Program-made: the position numbers and the translations under genes
Assembly: GCA_963576565.1 (NCBI GenBank)
Contig: OY755047.1
Coordinates: 35,617,851 to 35,681,850, forward strand
Direction of reading: 5' to 3'
DNA length: 64,000 bases
Origin: Aspidapion aeneum
Lineage: Eukaryota; Arthropoda; Insecta; Coleoptera; Brentidae
Part shown: piece by piece, positions 10,096 through 21,326 of the stretch
Layout: each line of letters starts with the position of its first letter
Position numbering within the stretch: the stretch's first letter is position 1
The notes under the pieces: model-generated
The model's input: the letters and a program-made list of their open reading frames with translations, nothing else
Database searches by the model: none
Told to the model about the DNA's origin: nothing

Positions 10096-10930
10096 ATGAT
10101 TTGGTAATCACATTCCTTACTATTTGAGGGATTTTCTGGTTTTGTTTTAGTTACCAAACTCCTTATTATATTTCCCGATGAAAATACTGTTTTTATATTA
10201 TAGTGTTTGGCTATTCGTCTTATGTGTTCTGAAATCCCTGGAACATATGGAATGTTAATAAAACCCAACGGATTATTATTATTTTGAGAATTTACTACAT
10301 TTGGTTTGTGTCTAATTTTAGAGATTGTTGAGTTTATTAATTTCTCGGAATAACTATTATGTTGTAAGTCCTTTATAATGTTGTAGATTTCGGTGGTTAA
10401 TTCTTCATTATTATCACAAATATTTACGGCTCTTTTTAATCGGGAAATACAATAAGAAGTTTTGTAACAAAAACAAAACCAGAAAATCCCTTAAATAATA
10501 AAGAATGTATTTACCAAATCCCGTGTGAGTGCGGTAAATCAAATGTAGGTGAAACGAAGCGACCTCTTCAGGTTAGAGTAAATGAACATCTAAAAAGTAC
10601 CCAAGTAGTAGTTTAGCGGATCATGCATGGTCAAATGAACACAGGTTTCAACGGTCGGAAGCTAAAGTTTTGTATAAGGAGTCACATTGGCGAAAACGAA
10701 AGTTTATTGTACTTATAATGTAGAATTAAGAAGTTTTCAGTCAACCAAGCACGGACATACCAAACATCTGGAAACCACTCCTTAAGGAAAACAAACGTCT
10801 TAGGAATAAAAAAAGGGGGCGGGCCGTCACACCTGACTGCACACCAAGTTAGTTCACACTTGAAAACAGTTAGAGATACTTACTAACCGAAACGTCGTGT
10901 TTAAAATAAATAAAGACAATTTTTTTTCTA

Positions 10931-11583
10931 TTTATAATAAATACTTTGCCTTTTTTATAGCATTGGCAATAATCCAGTTTTTGTCAGTAATCATCGTTTA
11001 AAGTGGGTGAAGTAGCTCTTCAACAATGAAATTTAAAGCCATCCATAAAGCCTCCGTTGTTGAGATTGTTCTGCGTATTAAAGTAGCTTTATTTTTGTCA
11101 ATCATATTTGCAATGAATGTGTGGTATCAGTAATTATTGCTGACTTAACATATTAAATAATAAAAAATAAAAACTCTTATAAAGGTAAAAAAATGTTTTT
11201 AAAAAAAGAGGTCCGTATTTATATGTTTTAACTATAAAGGACGCATGAAAAAAATTACACGTCATTTTCACAGGGACAGTTGTTTTTGTTTAAAAAAGTT
11301 AAAATATGAAAAAAAAAGATGTAAAGGTTTGGTAAAATAGGATATTTAAAAAAATAAAAGTGGCACGCGCTGCCGAAATGATAATAACCATTTTAAATGA
11401 GTCTGTGAAAAATTGCAAGTTAAAATTTTGGGAAACATGGGTATTTTAAACACGAATAGACATTTCTAATGTTTAAGTAAAAGCCTTGAGGTTAAACCTT
11501 TAAGTAAAAGTATTAAACGCACCTAATCTGGTGATGTGTGCCTAATCCTTTTTTGTAAGGTTTATTCGAGGCTATCCTGCACC
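10931..11583. other. Unassigned AT-rich spacer between two PLE copies
   Basis: No gene or terminal repeat recognised. Poly-A and poly-T runs are frequent. Confidence 0.4.
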
Positions 11584-11595
11584 CTTTCAGAATGG
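11584..11595. repeat. PLE target-site duplication, left copy (12 bp)
   Basis: CTTTCAGAATGG, repeated exactly at 13395-13406. The pair fixes the ends of the compound PLE between them. Confidence 0.8.
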
Positions 11596-11670
11596 TCTTT
11601 GTTTGAAACTCGTAGACAATGATTGTGTAGAAATAAAATTTCGGACTTCCATTGTCTTTATTTATTTTAA

Positions 11671-11720
11671 AACACGACGTTTCGGTTAGTAAGTATCTCT
11701 AACCGTTATCAAGTGTAAAC
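11671..11720 (-). ncRNA. Hammerhead-like end motif in PLE left arm (degenerate)
   Basis: The same motif as 13305-13356, here on the minus strand in the inverted arm. Read on that strand it gives TTGATAA, an unpaired C, a GGTTAG/CTAACC stem and GAAACGTC. Two of the conserved core bases are changed (C3 to U and G8 to A), so activity is doubtful. Confidence 0.4.
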
Positions 11721-12057
11721 TAAACATTCTAGTCTCTAGGCTACTACTTATACTACTTGGTGTGCAGTCAGGTGTGACGGCCCGCCCCCTTTTTTAATCC
11801 TAAGACGCCTGTTTTCCTTAAGGAGTGGTTTCCATATGTTTGGTATGTCCGTGCTTGGTTGACTGAAAACTTCTTTATTCTGCATTATATACGCAGCTTC
11901 AATAAACTTTCGTTTTCGCCAATGCGACTCCTTATGTAAAACTTTAGCTTCTGCCCACTGAATCCTGTGATCATTTGACCATGCATGATCTGCTATACCG
12001 GATTTTTCAATATCCCCTAATTGGGTACTTTTTAGATGTTCATTGACTCTAACCTGA

Positions 12058-13268
12058 AGAGTATCATTAAAAACAAATTACAAACTGATGATACACTTCA
12101 CGAGAGAACAACGCTATCGGTGGAGGGGGTGATGGATCTTTTGGAGCTCTGTCTCCGTAACTCTTACTTTCAAGTGAAAGATAAGTTTTACACGCAAAAT
12201 GATGGACTCCCAATGGGTTCATCTCTTTCGCCAGTGGTAGCAAACATCTACATGGAGTAGTTCGAGGACCATGCGATCAACACAGCAAGAGTCAAACCAA
12301 AACTATGGCTACGATACATGGATGACACATTTATTATATGGCCGGAAAATGATGACGAACTACAAAATTTTCTACACCATTTAAATGGTATTCGACCAAC
12401 AATCAAGTGCACCATGGAAATTGAAAAAGATTCGGCCTTACCTTTTTTGGATGTTCTTGTCAAACGATTAGACAGAAACATTCAAACCACTGTATATAGG
12501 AAACCTACACACACGGGACTGTACCTAAATTTTAAGTCTAATCATTCTGTTGCAACAAAACAAGGAGTTATAAGAAGTTTGTATTTAAGAGCCGTAAATA
12601 TTTGTAGTAATAATGAAGAATTAACCACAGAAATTAACAACATTAAAAAGGACTTACAACAGAATGGTTATTCCGAGAAATTAATAAACTCAACGATATT
12701 TAAAATTAAAAACAAACTAAATGTACCAAATTCTCAAAATAATAATCCGTTAGGTGTTATTAACATTCCATATGTTCAAGGGATTTCAGAAAACATAAGA
12801 CGAATAGCTAAGCACTATAATATAAAAACAGTATTTTCTTCGGGAAATACGATAAGAAGTTTTGTAACTAAAACAAAACCAGACAACCCTTCAAATAATA
12901 AGGAATGTATTTACCAAATCCCGTGTGAGTGTGGTAAATCATATGTAGGTGAAACGAAACGCCCTCTTCAGGTTAGAGTAAATGAACATCTAAAAAGTAC
13001 CCAATTAGGGGATATTGAAAAATCCGGTTTAGTAGATCATGCATGGTCAAATGATCACAGGATTCAGTGGTCAGAAGCTAAAGTTTTACATAAGGAGTCG
13101 CATTGGCGAAAACGAAAGTTTATTGAAGCTGCGTATATAATGCAGAATAAAGAAGTTTTCAGTCAACCAAGCACGGACATACCAAACATATGGAAACCAC
13201 TCCTTAAGGAAAACAGGCGTCTTAGGATTAAAAAAGGGGGCGGGCCGTCACACCTGACTGCACTCTAA
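12058..13268 (+). pseudogene. Penelope-like RT / GIY-YIG endonuclease, 5'-truncated
   Basis: The RT part starts within the fingers (SVEGVMDLLELCLRNSYF), continues through the motif B segment GLPMGSSLSPVVANIYME, meets a TAG stop at 12258-12260, and resumes in the same frame at the catalytic box RYMDDTFII. It then passes through FLDVLVKR and YRKPTHTGLYLNF, typical of PLEs. From about 12906 the GIY-YIG nuclease follows: CIYQIPCECGKSYVGETKRPLQVRVNEHL, with the KRKFIEAAYI segment near the C-terminus. The N-terminal third of the RT is lost to the inversion junction. PLE proteins nick DNA with the endonuclease and prime cDNA there. A single nonsense codon suggests recent decay. Confidence 0.9.
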
Positions 13269-13304
13269 GTAGTATAAGTAGTGGCCTAGAGACTAGATTG
13301 TTTA

Positions 13305-13356
13305 GTTTACACTTGATAACGGTTAGAGATACTTACTAACCGAAACGTCGTGTTTT
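13305..13356 (+). ncRNA. Hammerhead-like end motif of the compound PLE (degenerate)
   Basis: About 40 nt beyond the PLE stop codon: stem I ACAC/GTGT, core TTGATAA in place of CTGATGA, one unpaired C, stem II GGTTAG/CTAACC with a 9-nt loop, core GAA, a tiny ACGT stem III and C. The layout matches the two better motifs at 6502-6553 and 45792-45832, including the unpaired pyrimidine. G8, needed for catalysis, is A. The same form recurs at 49441-49492. Confidence 0.4.
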
Positions 13357-13394
13357 AAAATAAATAAAGACAATGGAAGTCCGAAATTTTATTT

Positions 13395-13406
13395 CTTTCA
13401 GAATGG
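13395..13406. repeat. PLE target-site duplication, right copy (12 bp)
   Basis: CTTTCAGAATGG, identical to 11584-11595. Confidence 0.8.
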
Positions 13407-15013
13407 GTTTCATACTTCAAATATAACATTGTCGGTTCTACGGACCGGGGGAAGTAAAGGGGAACTTGAAAATATATAAAGTGGCGTCTAGCTACTACAG
13501 GTAAGTTAATGGCTGAAAATTATATTTTTGTTCACAGAAAAGCACTCAAGGAAGAAATCACCTGTGGAAAAAAGTGCACACGGAAAAAGCGCACAGCGGA
13601 AAACTTAAATAATAATAACCCCGGCAAATAAAACAAAAAAAGTAATCTCCACATCTCGATGCACTGAATCCAAATACGGGATTTGTTTTGCCCGTAGACC
13701 CCCAAAATTTCGAATAAATTCCAAAAAACTTGATCAAACCATTGCAACATTACACAGTGAGTTGCGAAAATGGTTCTTCGGAGTGCTTCTTTATAAAGCA
13801 AATTTCTATATTTTTTTGTGTCTGCGCGAAAAATTACAACGTTTTTATATTAGAAGGACTCCGGATAACTAGGTTTGATGAAATATACGGTACACTTTTT
13901 TATTTTATGTGCCGGTATAAATATTACCTATAACCTCAGGGTAAGAAAAAAATATCTTTCTCTAGGCCTACGACTTACCAATAATACTAGTCTAATGACC
14001 CATTTATGCTCTTAGGATAAGTATGAACCTAGACGTCAATCATAAGAGGTTTTAAACAAAATTTATTTATAGTTATAATTTATCTCGGTAGAGACTTATT
14101 TTTACTAACAAAAAATTTCAAGGAAAACATTGCGTTTAATATGGCATTATAAAAGTTTGTTTAAAAGAAAATAATTTTTCCGGAAAAAAATTGACCACAT
14201 AGCATCTCCACTTATTCCTCTTGGTCCTCTTGTTATTACGAAAAAAGTGTAAAAATCGCCAACCTTGATGCTCTGTACCTCGAGAAAGTTGCCCTTTGGT
14301 CCCTAAAGTTACACACCTTGTATACTACCCTATTTTTGTGAGTAAAATTAAGATGAAGTAACAGTAGATCCTATTCTAAATCTAAAGACTTAATTTACTT
14401 CATTATGATTTCTCCATACGTCAAAACTTTTTGTATGATTCCCTCTGCGCTGTTTTACTATGTGCATTTTTTTATTTGCGCGCTTTTTTAATGCCCGCTT
14501 TACTACGCGTGCGGTTTTTTCTGTGCAAATATTTCCTTTTCGATTTTTTCCTGTGAGCATATTAACGGTCACCGCACAGTAAACGGCTCGGTTAGGTCGG
14601 TTTTTTTCCTGGGTTTCTTGGTAATATATGAACAAAACTACCGTTGAAATATAATGACCTTTTTATACAGCAAATTTCAACGGCTCTATCTTTATTAATA
14701 CGTAGCCAAGTTTCTTTTTTAATTACACCAAAAATAGGACACGTCGCTAAGTATTGCAACTCTTCGGGATTTTAAGTGATGTACGTGACTTGAACGGCAT
14801 GAATAAATTAGAGACTTGTTGACAAATGCGTCTGCTTCTCGCCGATGACAAATTAATCTGTTTTGAGAATCCCTGCTTTATTCCTGGTCGAGATTATTTA
14901 TGCAAAACGTAATTTGTAGTTTGTGCTAATATTTTTATTTGTTTAAGCGTCTTTAATATTACTGGACCAGTACAATTGTTCCTTATATTAATACAGTTAC
15001 AAAAAAGTCATTA
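13407..15013. other. Unassigned sequence
   Basis: No recognised gene. Minus-strand open frames at 13532-13801 and 14390-14635 have no family motifs; the second is rich in Lys and Arg. The TA at 15012-15013 abuts the next MITE. Confidence 0.4.
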
Positions 15014-15289
15014 GGGACTTATTGCAATAAAGCCAGGCAATAATTGTGCCGGGCACTATTTTGACGGTTTCGCATTATAAGAACAGCTGTCTTCTTTCAA
15101 AATTAAACCTTTGTGTATTAATAGAGCCGGAATTAAGAGTGCCGCCACTATTAATGGAAAATAAACCACTGGATTTATAAATTCATCTTTTGTATGTCAA
15201 TTTTGAAAGATCAACTGTCAGTTTTCAATGGAAAACTGTCAGAATAGTGCCCGGCACTATTATTGCTTGGCTTTATTGCAATAAGTTCC
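15014..15289. mobile_element. MITE family A, copy 2 (276 bp, inverted relative to copy 1)
   Basis: Same ends as 5980-6255 (GGGACTTATTGCAATAAAG at left, mirrored at right), flanked by TA at 15012-15013 and 15290-15291. The internal order is reversed: the CAGCTGTC segment is near the left end here and near the right end in copy 1. Length is identical. No ORF, so mobilised by a transposase encoded elsewhere. Confidence 0.85.
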
Positions 15290-15709
15290 TATTAAATGAG
15301 CAAAAAATGGTCGTAAAATGTACAATGACATAAAGTGTAAACCATAGTGTAAACTATCCTAATAAAACCTATTTCTTTGTCAAAAAAAGCTGTTAAAACT
15401 CATTGTTAGTTTCAGTACAATGAAAATTTTGGCGAGAGGCAATTGTTTACAATATTATTACCCTTTTATAAATACAATAACGTTATTTTGACCCATTTAT
15501 TGCTAGTTTAATATTTTTTTCCAACATTACCTTTAAATTTACCTTTTGAACAATATTAATTCTAATTTTATAAAAACTTGAATTAATTTTCTTTATGGAA
15601 CTATCAATTTTAAATAATTTGGTTCAGGGGTTAAAATGGTACTATAAATTGCTAAGCGTTCAAAATAATTTGAAATTTCCTACAAATGATAAAAAAATAA
15701 ATTAAAAAA

Positions 15710-15912
15710 CACCTAACTGCTAAATCTGCTTGTACTTACTAGTCAAAGTTGGGTACAAAATTGATAGGTATACCTATAATATACGACATGCTTTTAGTTT
15801 TGATGCCCAAAGTGACCAAATTATACAGTTTTGTATTTTCATGAATCAGGTTATTGGGTAATTTTGTACCCAACTGCGTAGAGTAGTTACAAGTAAATTC
15901 AGCAGTTGGGTG
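15710..15912. repeat. Palindromic repeat family B, copy 1
   Basis: Inverted ends of about 50 bp: CACCTAACTGCTAAATCTGC at left is mirrored by GCAGTTGGGTG at right, with GTTGGGTACAAAATT and AATTTTGTACCCAAC just inside. A second copy in the opposite orientation is at 28158-28369. The homology between the two loci continues beyond the palindrome (here to about 16210), so this is part of a longer repeat. Confidence 0.7.
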
Positions 15913-16730
15913 TTTTTTTTATTTAAAAATTTTTATTTCCAACTTTTTGGTTTAATTCTTAATCAGCCATTCATTTAATTAAATCAAGGTACCTAATTAT
16001 TACCTAAATCATGCATTTGTCTCAAACATTGAACTATGCTCAAACGGTAGAAAGGTGCGTTTCTACAAACATTGAGTAAAGGTGGGGAAGGGGAGAGGGA
16101 GGGGGGCGCTATTCAAATGGTGTTGAAAAAAATTTTGAAGCGTGTGCAGAAAGAATTTTTAAAATCGCTCTATATTTGTCGAAAGTTATAGCTACAACAA
16201 ATACGAATAAGAGGGGCGGAGAGGAGAGAGGGAAAGGGAGAGGGAACTAGTAAAATCATGTTGGAAAAAAAATCTAAAGCGTGTGCAGAAAGATTATTTA
16301 AAATCGCCCTATATTTGATAAAATTATGCGAACATGGTTTTTGAAGAGGGTGGGGGGGGATTACAGGAGGGGTGATGGGTCGAAGCAGAGAGGACTACAA
16401 AGGAATTACAGCAAATTAGAGGACATTTGTAATGGGTGATCAAAGGAATTTCATTAAAATCGCCTGAAATTTAGGTAATTTGTATGCCTCAAAGCCTAGA
16501 TCATGTGACAAAATGGCGTCTGACGATCGCCGTGTTGTCTCCTGTTTAAAAAAATATAGCCTATAGCACCTTCGGGATCACCAGGAATTCAACGACACCT
16601 CTCTTGTCAAAATCGGTTTAGCCGTTTAGCCTCTAGCGCGACACAAACATACATACACACATACATACATATCCCATGCAAAAAACATTACCCTTCCTTT
16701 CGCCGTGCTGCAGTTGGGTCACAAGTAAAA
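15913..16730. repeat. Flanking part of repeat family B and a degraded retroposon tail
   Basis: At about 16075-16170 and 16210-16310 there is an imperfect duplication of about 150 bp with a G-rich purine block followed by GCGTGTGCAGAAAGA and TTTAAAATCGC. The same block appears inverted at 27870-28030. At 16600-16680 the text AAAATCGGTTTAGCCGTTTAG followed by ACATACA runs resembles the 3' tail of an RTE-type retroposon. No coding sequence. Confidence 0.45.
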
Positions 16731-16803
16731 CATATGAAGAGCACACAGAAAAAACGTGCAAAGTAATTTTTTCTAAGAAAGTGGGTTATATGCCAAATGA
16801 TGT

Positions 16804-16811
16804 CTCAAGAT
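16804..16811. repeat. hAT target-site duplication, left copy (8 bp)
   Basis: CTCAAGAT, repeated exactly at 17828-17835. Eight-base duplications are the hallmark of hAT transposition. Confidence 0.85.
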
Positions 16812-17827
16812 CAGGGTAGCCAGACGTCCCGCCGTAGGGGGGACGGTCCCGCTTTTTGTAGCTCGGTCCCGCTTTTTTTAATCCTATGAAAGTCCCGCTT
16901 TTTATGCAAATTGTCCCGATTTTCCCACTTTTTTATCATTTCTGTCCTATTTTTTTACCTGTCTGTATCTTCTTATATATAAATTTTATTTAAAGAAAAA
17001 GTGTGTGTGTGTCTAAGACCACACGGCAGAAGTGTAAACTTAAAAAGGCGAAATTAATAATACGAAATACAAGATTTTTTGCGTTGTATATTGACAAAGT
17101 AATATACAAAGTAATAACATTTACATAATTATAATTGGGTATAAATTACTCTGGTCAATTTTGCTCTGAGTGGCCTTCATCTGCATCATCATATCGCTCT
17201 GCTGACTGTTCCTCTCACAGTTAGTCGACTCGAGCCGACTTCACCCGAATGAGCGTTATATAGGCGAGCGTGACGGCTCAGTTCAATTCAGTACCCACAA
17301 AAAGTGCTAATCGCGCCTAAAGAAGTTATTTACACTTCAACAAACAATCAAAGAGGAATGTTTTACTTTTTCGTTTAAGTTACTTTCTCATTTTAGGGCG
17401 GATATTTCTTATCTATACCTACTTATCTTATTTGTTCGTTAATATTTGTTTATTTGAAATAAAATTCACAAATCACTAAAAGAAATTACAGATCATATAT
17501 TTTATTATGCATGGAATTTTGATAATCCAAATATAATGAAGACAATGGAAGTTTGAAACAAACTTAGTTTAAAAGTTTTTCACCTCTTCAATTAAAAAAA
17601 ACTCACTGAATTTAAATAGGTAGGTATAACATTTAAATTTTAATATTAAATTATTGAATGTATTTTGGAAACGTAAATAAATAAACACACCATTTGGTTC
17701 CTAAAAGACTCCTACACTAACATTATGTTAAAATCGATGTAAATTTTTAGTATCTATTTTAAGTTTTTGTGTTTACACATTTACTTAATTTGTTCCGCTT
17801 TTTAATTTGAAAAATCTGGCAACCCTG
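16812..17827. mobile_element. Non-autonomous hAT-like element (1016 bp)
   Basis: Ends CAGGGTAGCCAGACGTCCCG and (mirrored) CAGGGTTGCCAGATTTTTC, flanked by an exact 8-bp duplication. The CAGGG...CCCTG ends and 8-bp target duplication are typical of hAT elements. Subterminal GTCCCGCTTTTT motifs are repeated three or four times at 16840-16920 and once near the right end. No transposase frame remains. A separate dispersed repeat (17001-17345) sits inside. Confidence 0.8.
17001..17345 (+). repeat. Dispersed repeat C, copy 1 (LTR-like)
   Basis: Shares with 46768-46990 the segments CTAAGACCACACGGCA, GGCGAAATTAATAATAC, CCTTCATCTGCATCATCATA and the end GACGGCTCAGTTCAATTCAG. This copy has an extra block of about 115 bp in the middle. 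A TATATAGG box at about 17257 followed by TCAGTTCAATTCAGT about 25 bp on resembles a TATA box plus initiator, so it may be a fragment of an LTR. No coding sequence. Confidence 0.5.
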
Positions 17828-17883
17828 CTCAAGATGTGTATTATTATCTGAAATATTCAAACTGGGAAAAAACAGGCCGTGTC

Positions 17884-17889
17884 ACAAGA
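17884..17889. repeat. BEL/Pao target-site duplication, left copy
   Basis: ACAAGA, repeated at 24711-24716 just outside the 3' LTR. Confidence 0.75.
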
Positions 17890-18359
17890 TGTTAGCTCCC
17901 GCTAAATTTCGCGGTTGTTTATATATTTTTAAAACCACACAATTGTATGAAGGACAGAGTGCATTTCGCGCATTTGGACATGCGCACCAATAACCAGGGA
18001 GATCCTTTGTCAATCGCCTCGAGAAATGGCGTGTTAATTTCGTTCTCCAACTATTTCAAATTTCTACACCTGAAAGTGCTCGATTTTGGTGTACTGAAGC
18101 ATAGAACTAGAAACTTCAGCCCTTCAGCTACGTGGTGACATCATTAGATCCAAAAAAGGGCCCCTTGGAAGTGAATAAATTGGCTGCAAACTGGTGAGTG
18201 CCTTTGTTTCTGATTGCCGTTGTGTGGCACAACAATTAACCTATGGACGTTTGATTATTTCGTAATTTCATATCAATATATTTATGTTTGTTCGCGCTTC
18301 ATTTAATTAAATTATTTACAGTCCATTGCAGTTATCGTTTTTCTAACCGCGAGCTAACA
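17890..18359 (+). repeat. BEL/Pao 5' LTR (470 bp)
   Basis: Starts TGTTAGCTCCCGC and ends GCGAGCTAACA, with perfect short inverted ends TGTTAGCTC/GAGCTAACA. The open frame at 17947-18138 is present in both LTRs and is a by-product of the LTR sequence. The primer-binding site expected just after 18359 could not be assigned to a tRNA. Confidence 0.92.
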
Positions 18360-18752
18360 TAAGTGTTCCTTTCGAGCCGAATTATTTTAAATTTACTCCA
18401 TACCACGGTATTGATAGGTCGGCCATTATTTTCACGCCGAAAACAAGGCGGCCTTGAATTTTGCCAATCGTATTAAAACGAGAGAAAGTCGTTCGATCAA
18501 CGGTAGGGGCGCAGTGTACGTGTGTATCGCGTGGTCATTCAGTAAACAAAATCGAGAAGGAATCAAAACAACCAAACCAAACGTTCAGTGTGTTAGGTGT
18601 GTTCCATATCATTTCGATATTTAAAACAATTTTCATCAATTGCGATAAATTAGTGCATATTTTCGACAATTCGTCATTTTTCTATTTCAGAAGCATTAAT
18701 TTAGCGTTAATTCTATATTTACCGACAATTTCGTCATTTCAAAGGTAAAATC
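18360..18752 (+). other. BEL/Pao untranslated leader
   Basis: 393 bp between the 5' LTR and the gag ATG. An open frame at 18461-18748 ends just before gag but has no recognised domain. Confidence 0.6.
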
Positions 18753-21326
18753 ATGTCTGTCAAAAAAGCCGTGCAAAAACGCAAGGGTTTTTTATCTGCG
18801 ATAACCGAGTGTTATGTGTTTTCACAAACCGCGGCATCGGATGAAAGAGCGAGAAACGAGTTTCAAGTGAGGTATTCCGATTTGGATGAAACCTTCGATA
18901 AATGCATGCTGGCACATAATGACGTCATTATGTTGATAGACGACTCGGACGACGAGGAGTTTAAAACGCAGGATGCGATCCTTTCAGAAGCTCGTAAATA
19001 TTTTTATGCGTGTAAGGGGGTTTACTCTAAAATATTTCCGGTTGAGGCCCCATCCTTTTCGGGATCATATGTTCGACAAAACGAAACTCCAAAACTCAAA
19101 GAGTTAGGTATTCCCATATTTCGAGGTGATAAAAAATTATGGCCAAGCTTTTTCGATCTTTTTAATAACATTATAGATCAAAATCAAAGTCTAAGTAACG
19201 TTCGAAAACTTCAATATTTATTTTCATATCTCGAGGATGAGCCTTTAAAATTGGTATCAGGGATTAGCTTATCTGATCAAAATTATAAAATTGCTTACGA
19301 CAAATTAGTCAATAGATATCAAAACAAGCGAGACCTCGCAAATGATGCTTTAAGCACAATTATGAACTCCACCTTAAAAAACGAGTCAGCTAAAGAATTG
19401 TGTAATTTAATTGACACCTTTTCTGAATCCCTAGAAATTTTAAAATCACTTAGCTTTGACGTTGACAGTTGGGACTTTATTATTTTTTTCATTTTGGTAG
19501 AAAAATTGGATATTCCGACGCGTTCAAATTTCGAAATGAGTCACGCCAATACTAATACCGAAATTCCCACTTTTCAGTCACTTTTTCAATTTCTAGAAAA
19601 AAGATGTAAAGTTTTGGAATTACTGCCTCAATCAACAGCACCCAAAAAGGTGCCTATCTATCAAAAATCAAATTCTATGCAAAATCAGTCTGGGCAAAAG
19701 CCTACCTATCAAAATTCAAATTCTATGCGAAATCAGTTTGGGCAAAAGCCTACCTATAAATCATCCAATTCGCCTTTTATAGGACTGGCTGGCACCTCAA
19801 CTAATTCAAGTACGGGAAAAAGTGTTTCCGGTGTAATCAAGGTCACGTGCTTTCGAAATGTCAAACATTTCTTGATCTCTCACCTATCGATCTTTCGTCA
19901 AGCAGAAAAAATTATGTCTAGCGTGTTTTCATCCCTTGCATGGGGAGATACGTGCAAATCCAAATATTCATGCAGGACTTGCAATAGTAAAAGGCACCAC
20001 ACTTTAACTCATATCTTAGAAACTAATCAAGAGTCTGGAAGCCAAGATACTAGTCCTGTCATTCACACACCACCTGTCAATAATCTTCATGTGTCATTAA
20101 ATACCTCAGGACCTTCAGGTACCTTTCTTTTATGCACCGCCATAATAGATGTTATGGACGGTTGCGGAAATTTTCAACCTGTAAGGGCACTGCTTGATTC
20201 TGGATCACAGACAGGATTCATCAGTGAAAAGTGTATTCAGCGTCTTAATCTTCCTAGGCGAAGTTACACCACTGAAATATTCGGATTAAATCAGATGTCT
20301 TCTTTTACTTCCAAAGGGCTCGTTCAATGTCACATTAAGCCACAAGGACAAGTCACTCCTTTACTTAATTTCGAAGCAATTGTTGTTCCACAACTATGTT
20401 CCAATATGCCTACATTTACTTTGAACGATAATCAGTGGAAACACTTGGAAAACCTTAAACTTGCCGACCCATCTTATTTCAAATCTAGACCTGTGGACCT
20501 AGTTATTGGTTGCGAGCTATTCGCACAGATATTCAAGGAGGGCAGGGTTCTTGGACAAATAGGGCAACCTTCAGCCCTTGAAACTCTCTTTGGTTGGGTC
20601 GTCATGGGAATGGTTGACGAAGTAGGTAGTCTTACGGAACGAACCAGTTGTTTTTTAACGAGTCATTCACCTCCTTTAGAGGTCATTCTCCCTAGGTTTT
20701 GGGAAATCGAACATTTGCCTAAAAAACAAATCTTATCAAAGGAAGAAAAACAAGCAGAATCAATCTTTACTGCGAGTGTCGTACGGCAACCGAGCGGTAG
20801 ATTCATGGTAGATCTTCCGTTTAAAGATAAAATAAACCCTAACCTAGGAAATACCTATCCGCAAGCTTATCGTAGATTTTTACTTCTAGAAAATAGATTA
20901 ATCAAAAATCCTGATCTGTACACTGCCTATTCAAGTTTCATGCAAGACTATATCGATTCTAATCATATGAGCCTAGTTTTATCTAGTCAACCAAAAGTCG
21001 ACGTAACATGTTTTTTAGCACATCATTGCGTACTAAAGCCGAAAAGCTTAAGTACAAAATTAAGGGTAGTCTGGGATTGTTCGGCAGTCACCACAAAAAA
21101 TATTAGTCTCAATGACTGTTATCTGGACCGAAACTTCAAAAGGATATTGCTTCTTTACTCCTTACGTTTCGTCTTAATCCTATTGCCTACATTGCTGACA
21201 TCAAACAGATGTTCCGTCAAGTCCTTATCAATTCTTATCACCGTCCTTATCAAAGGATATTGTGGAGGTTTTCTCCACATGACCCACTTTCAGTGTGGGA
21301 ACTTTCTACTGTCACTTTTGGCATGA
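18753..21326 (+). pseudogene. BEL/Pao Gag-protease-RT (N-terminal part of polyprotein)
   Basis: 857 residues from a good ATG (AAAATCATG). Residues 1-300 are the gag region typical of BEL/Pao (helical, with the FRGDKKLWPSFFDLFNNII block). Residues 305-345 contain two or three imperfect repeats of a Gln/Ser/Asn-rich unit (QKPTYQNSNSM). The zinc-knuckle cysteines expected next are visible only in another frame near 19820-19865, so an indel lies there. The aspartic protease active site LLDSGSQTGFIS is at about 480. RT begins near 760 (LSTKLRVVWDCSA) and runs out of frame near 21180. The true polyprotein would continue into the following frames. Confidence 0.88.

Larger units (their letters stand above)
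8976..10930. mobile_element. Compound Penelope-like element with inverted halves
   Basis: The left half (8976-9449 and 10096-about 10441) is a minus-strand copy of the PLE 3' region, and the right half (about 10442-10920) is a plus-strand copy of the same region, so the two tails point outward. Both halves contain the end of the GIY-YIG endonuclease (right half: IPCECGKSNVGETKR, then decay) and the outer motif ACTTGAAAACAG...GAAACGTCG. TTTATAATA at 8967-8975 and 10931-10939 may be the target-site duplication. The left half was later split by a LINE (9450-10095). Same family as 11596-13394, which is better preserved. All coding parts are dead. Confidence 0.75.
11596..13394 (+). mobile_element. 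Compound Penelope-like element (1.8 kb, inverted 5' arm)
   Basis: A PLE bounded by an exact 12-bp target duplication. The left arm (11596 to about 12057) is an inverted copy of the element's own 3' end, including the last 100 or so codons of the endonuclease. The body (about 12058-13394) is a 5'-truncated plus-strand copy with RT and GIY-YIG domains. Both outer ends therefore carry the same sequence, facing outward (TCTTTGTTTGAAACTCGTAG at left). PLEs are known for such head-to-head partial copies formed during insertion. The body is nearly open: one TAG at 12258 interrupts it. Confidence 0.9.

Noticed and set aside
17947..18138. Open frame repeated at 24298-24489
   Set aside because: It lies inside both LTRs of the BEL/Pao element and has no protein features; a by-product of LTR duplication.
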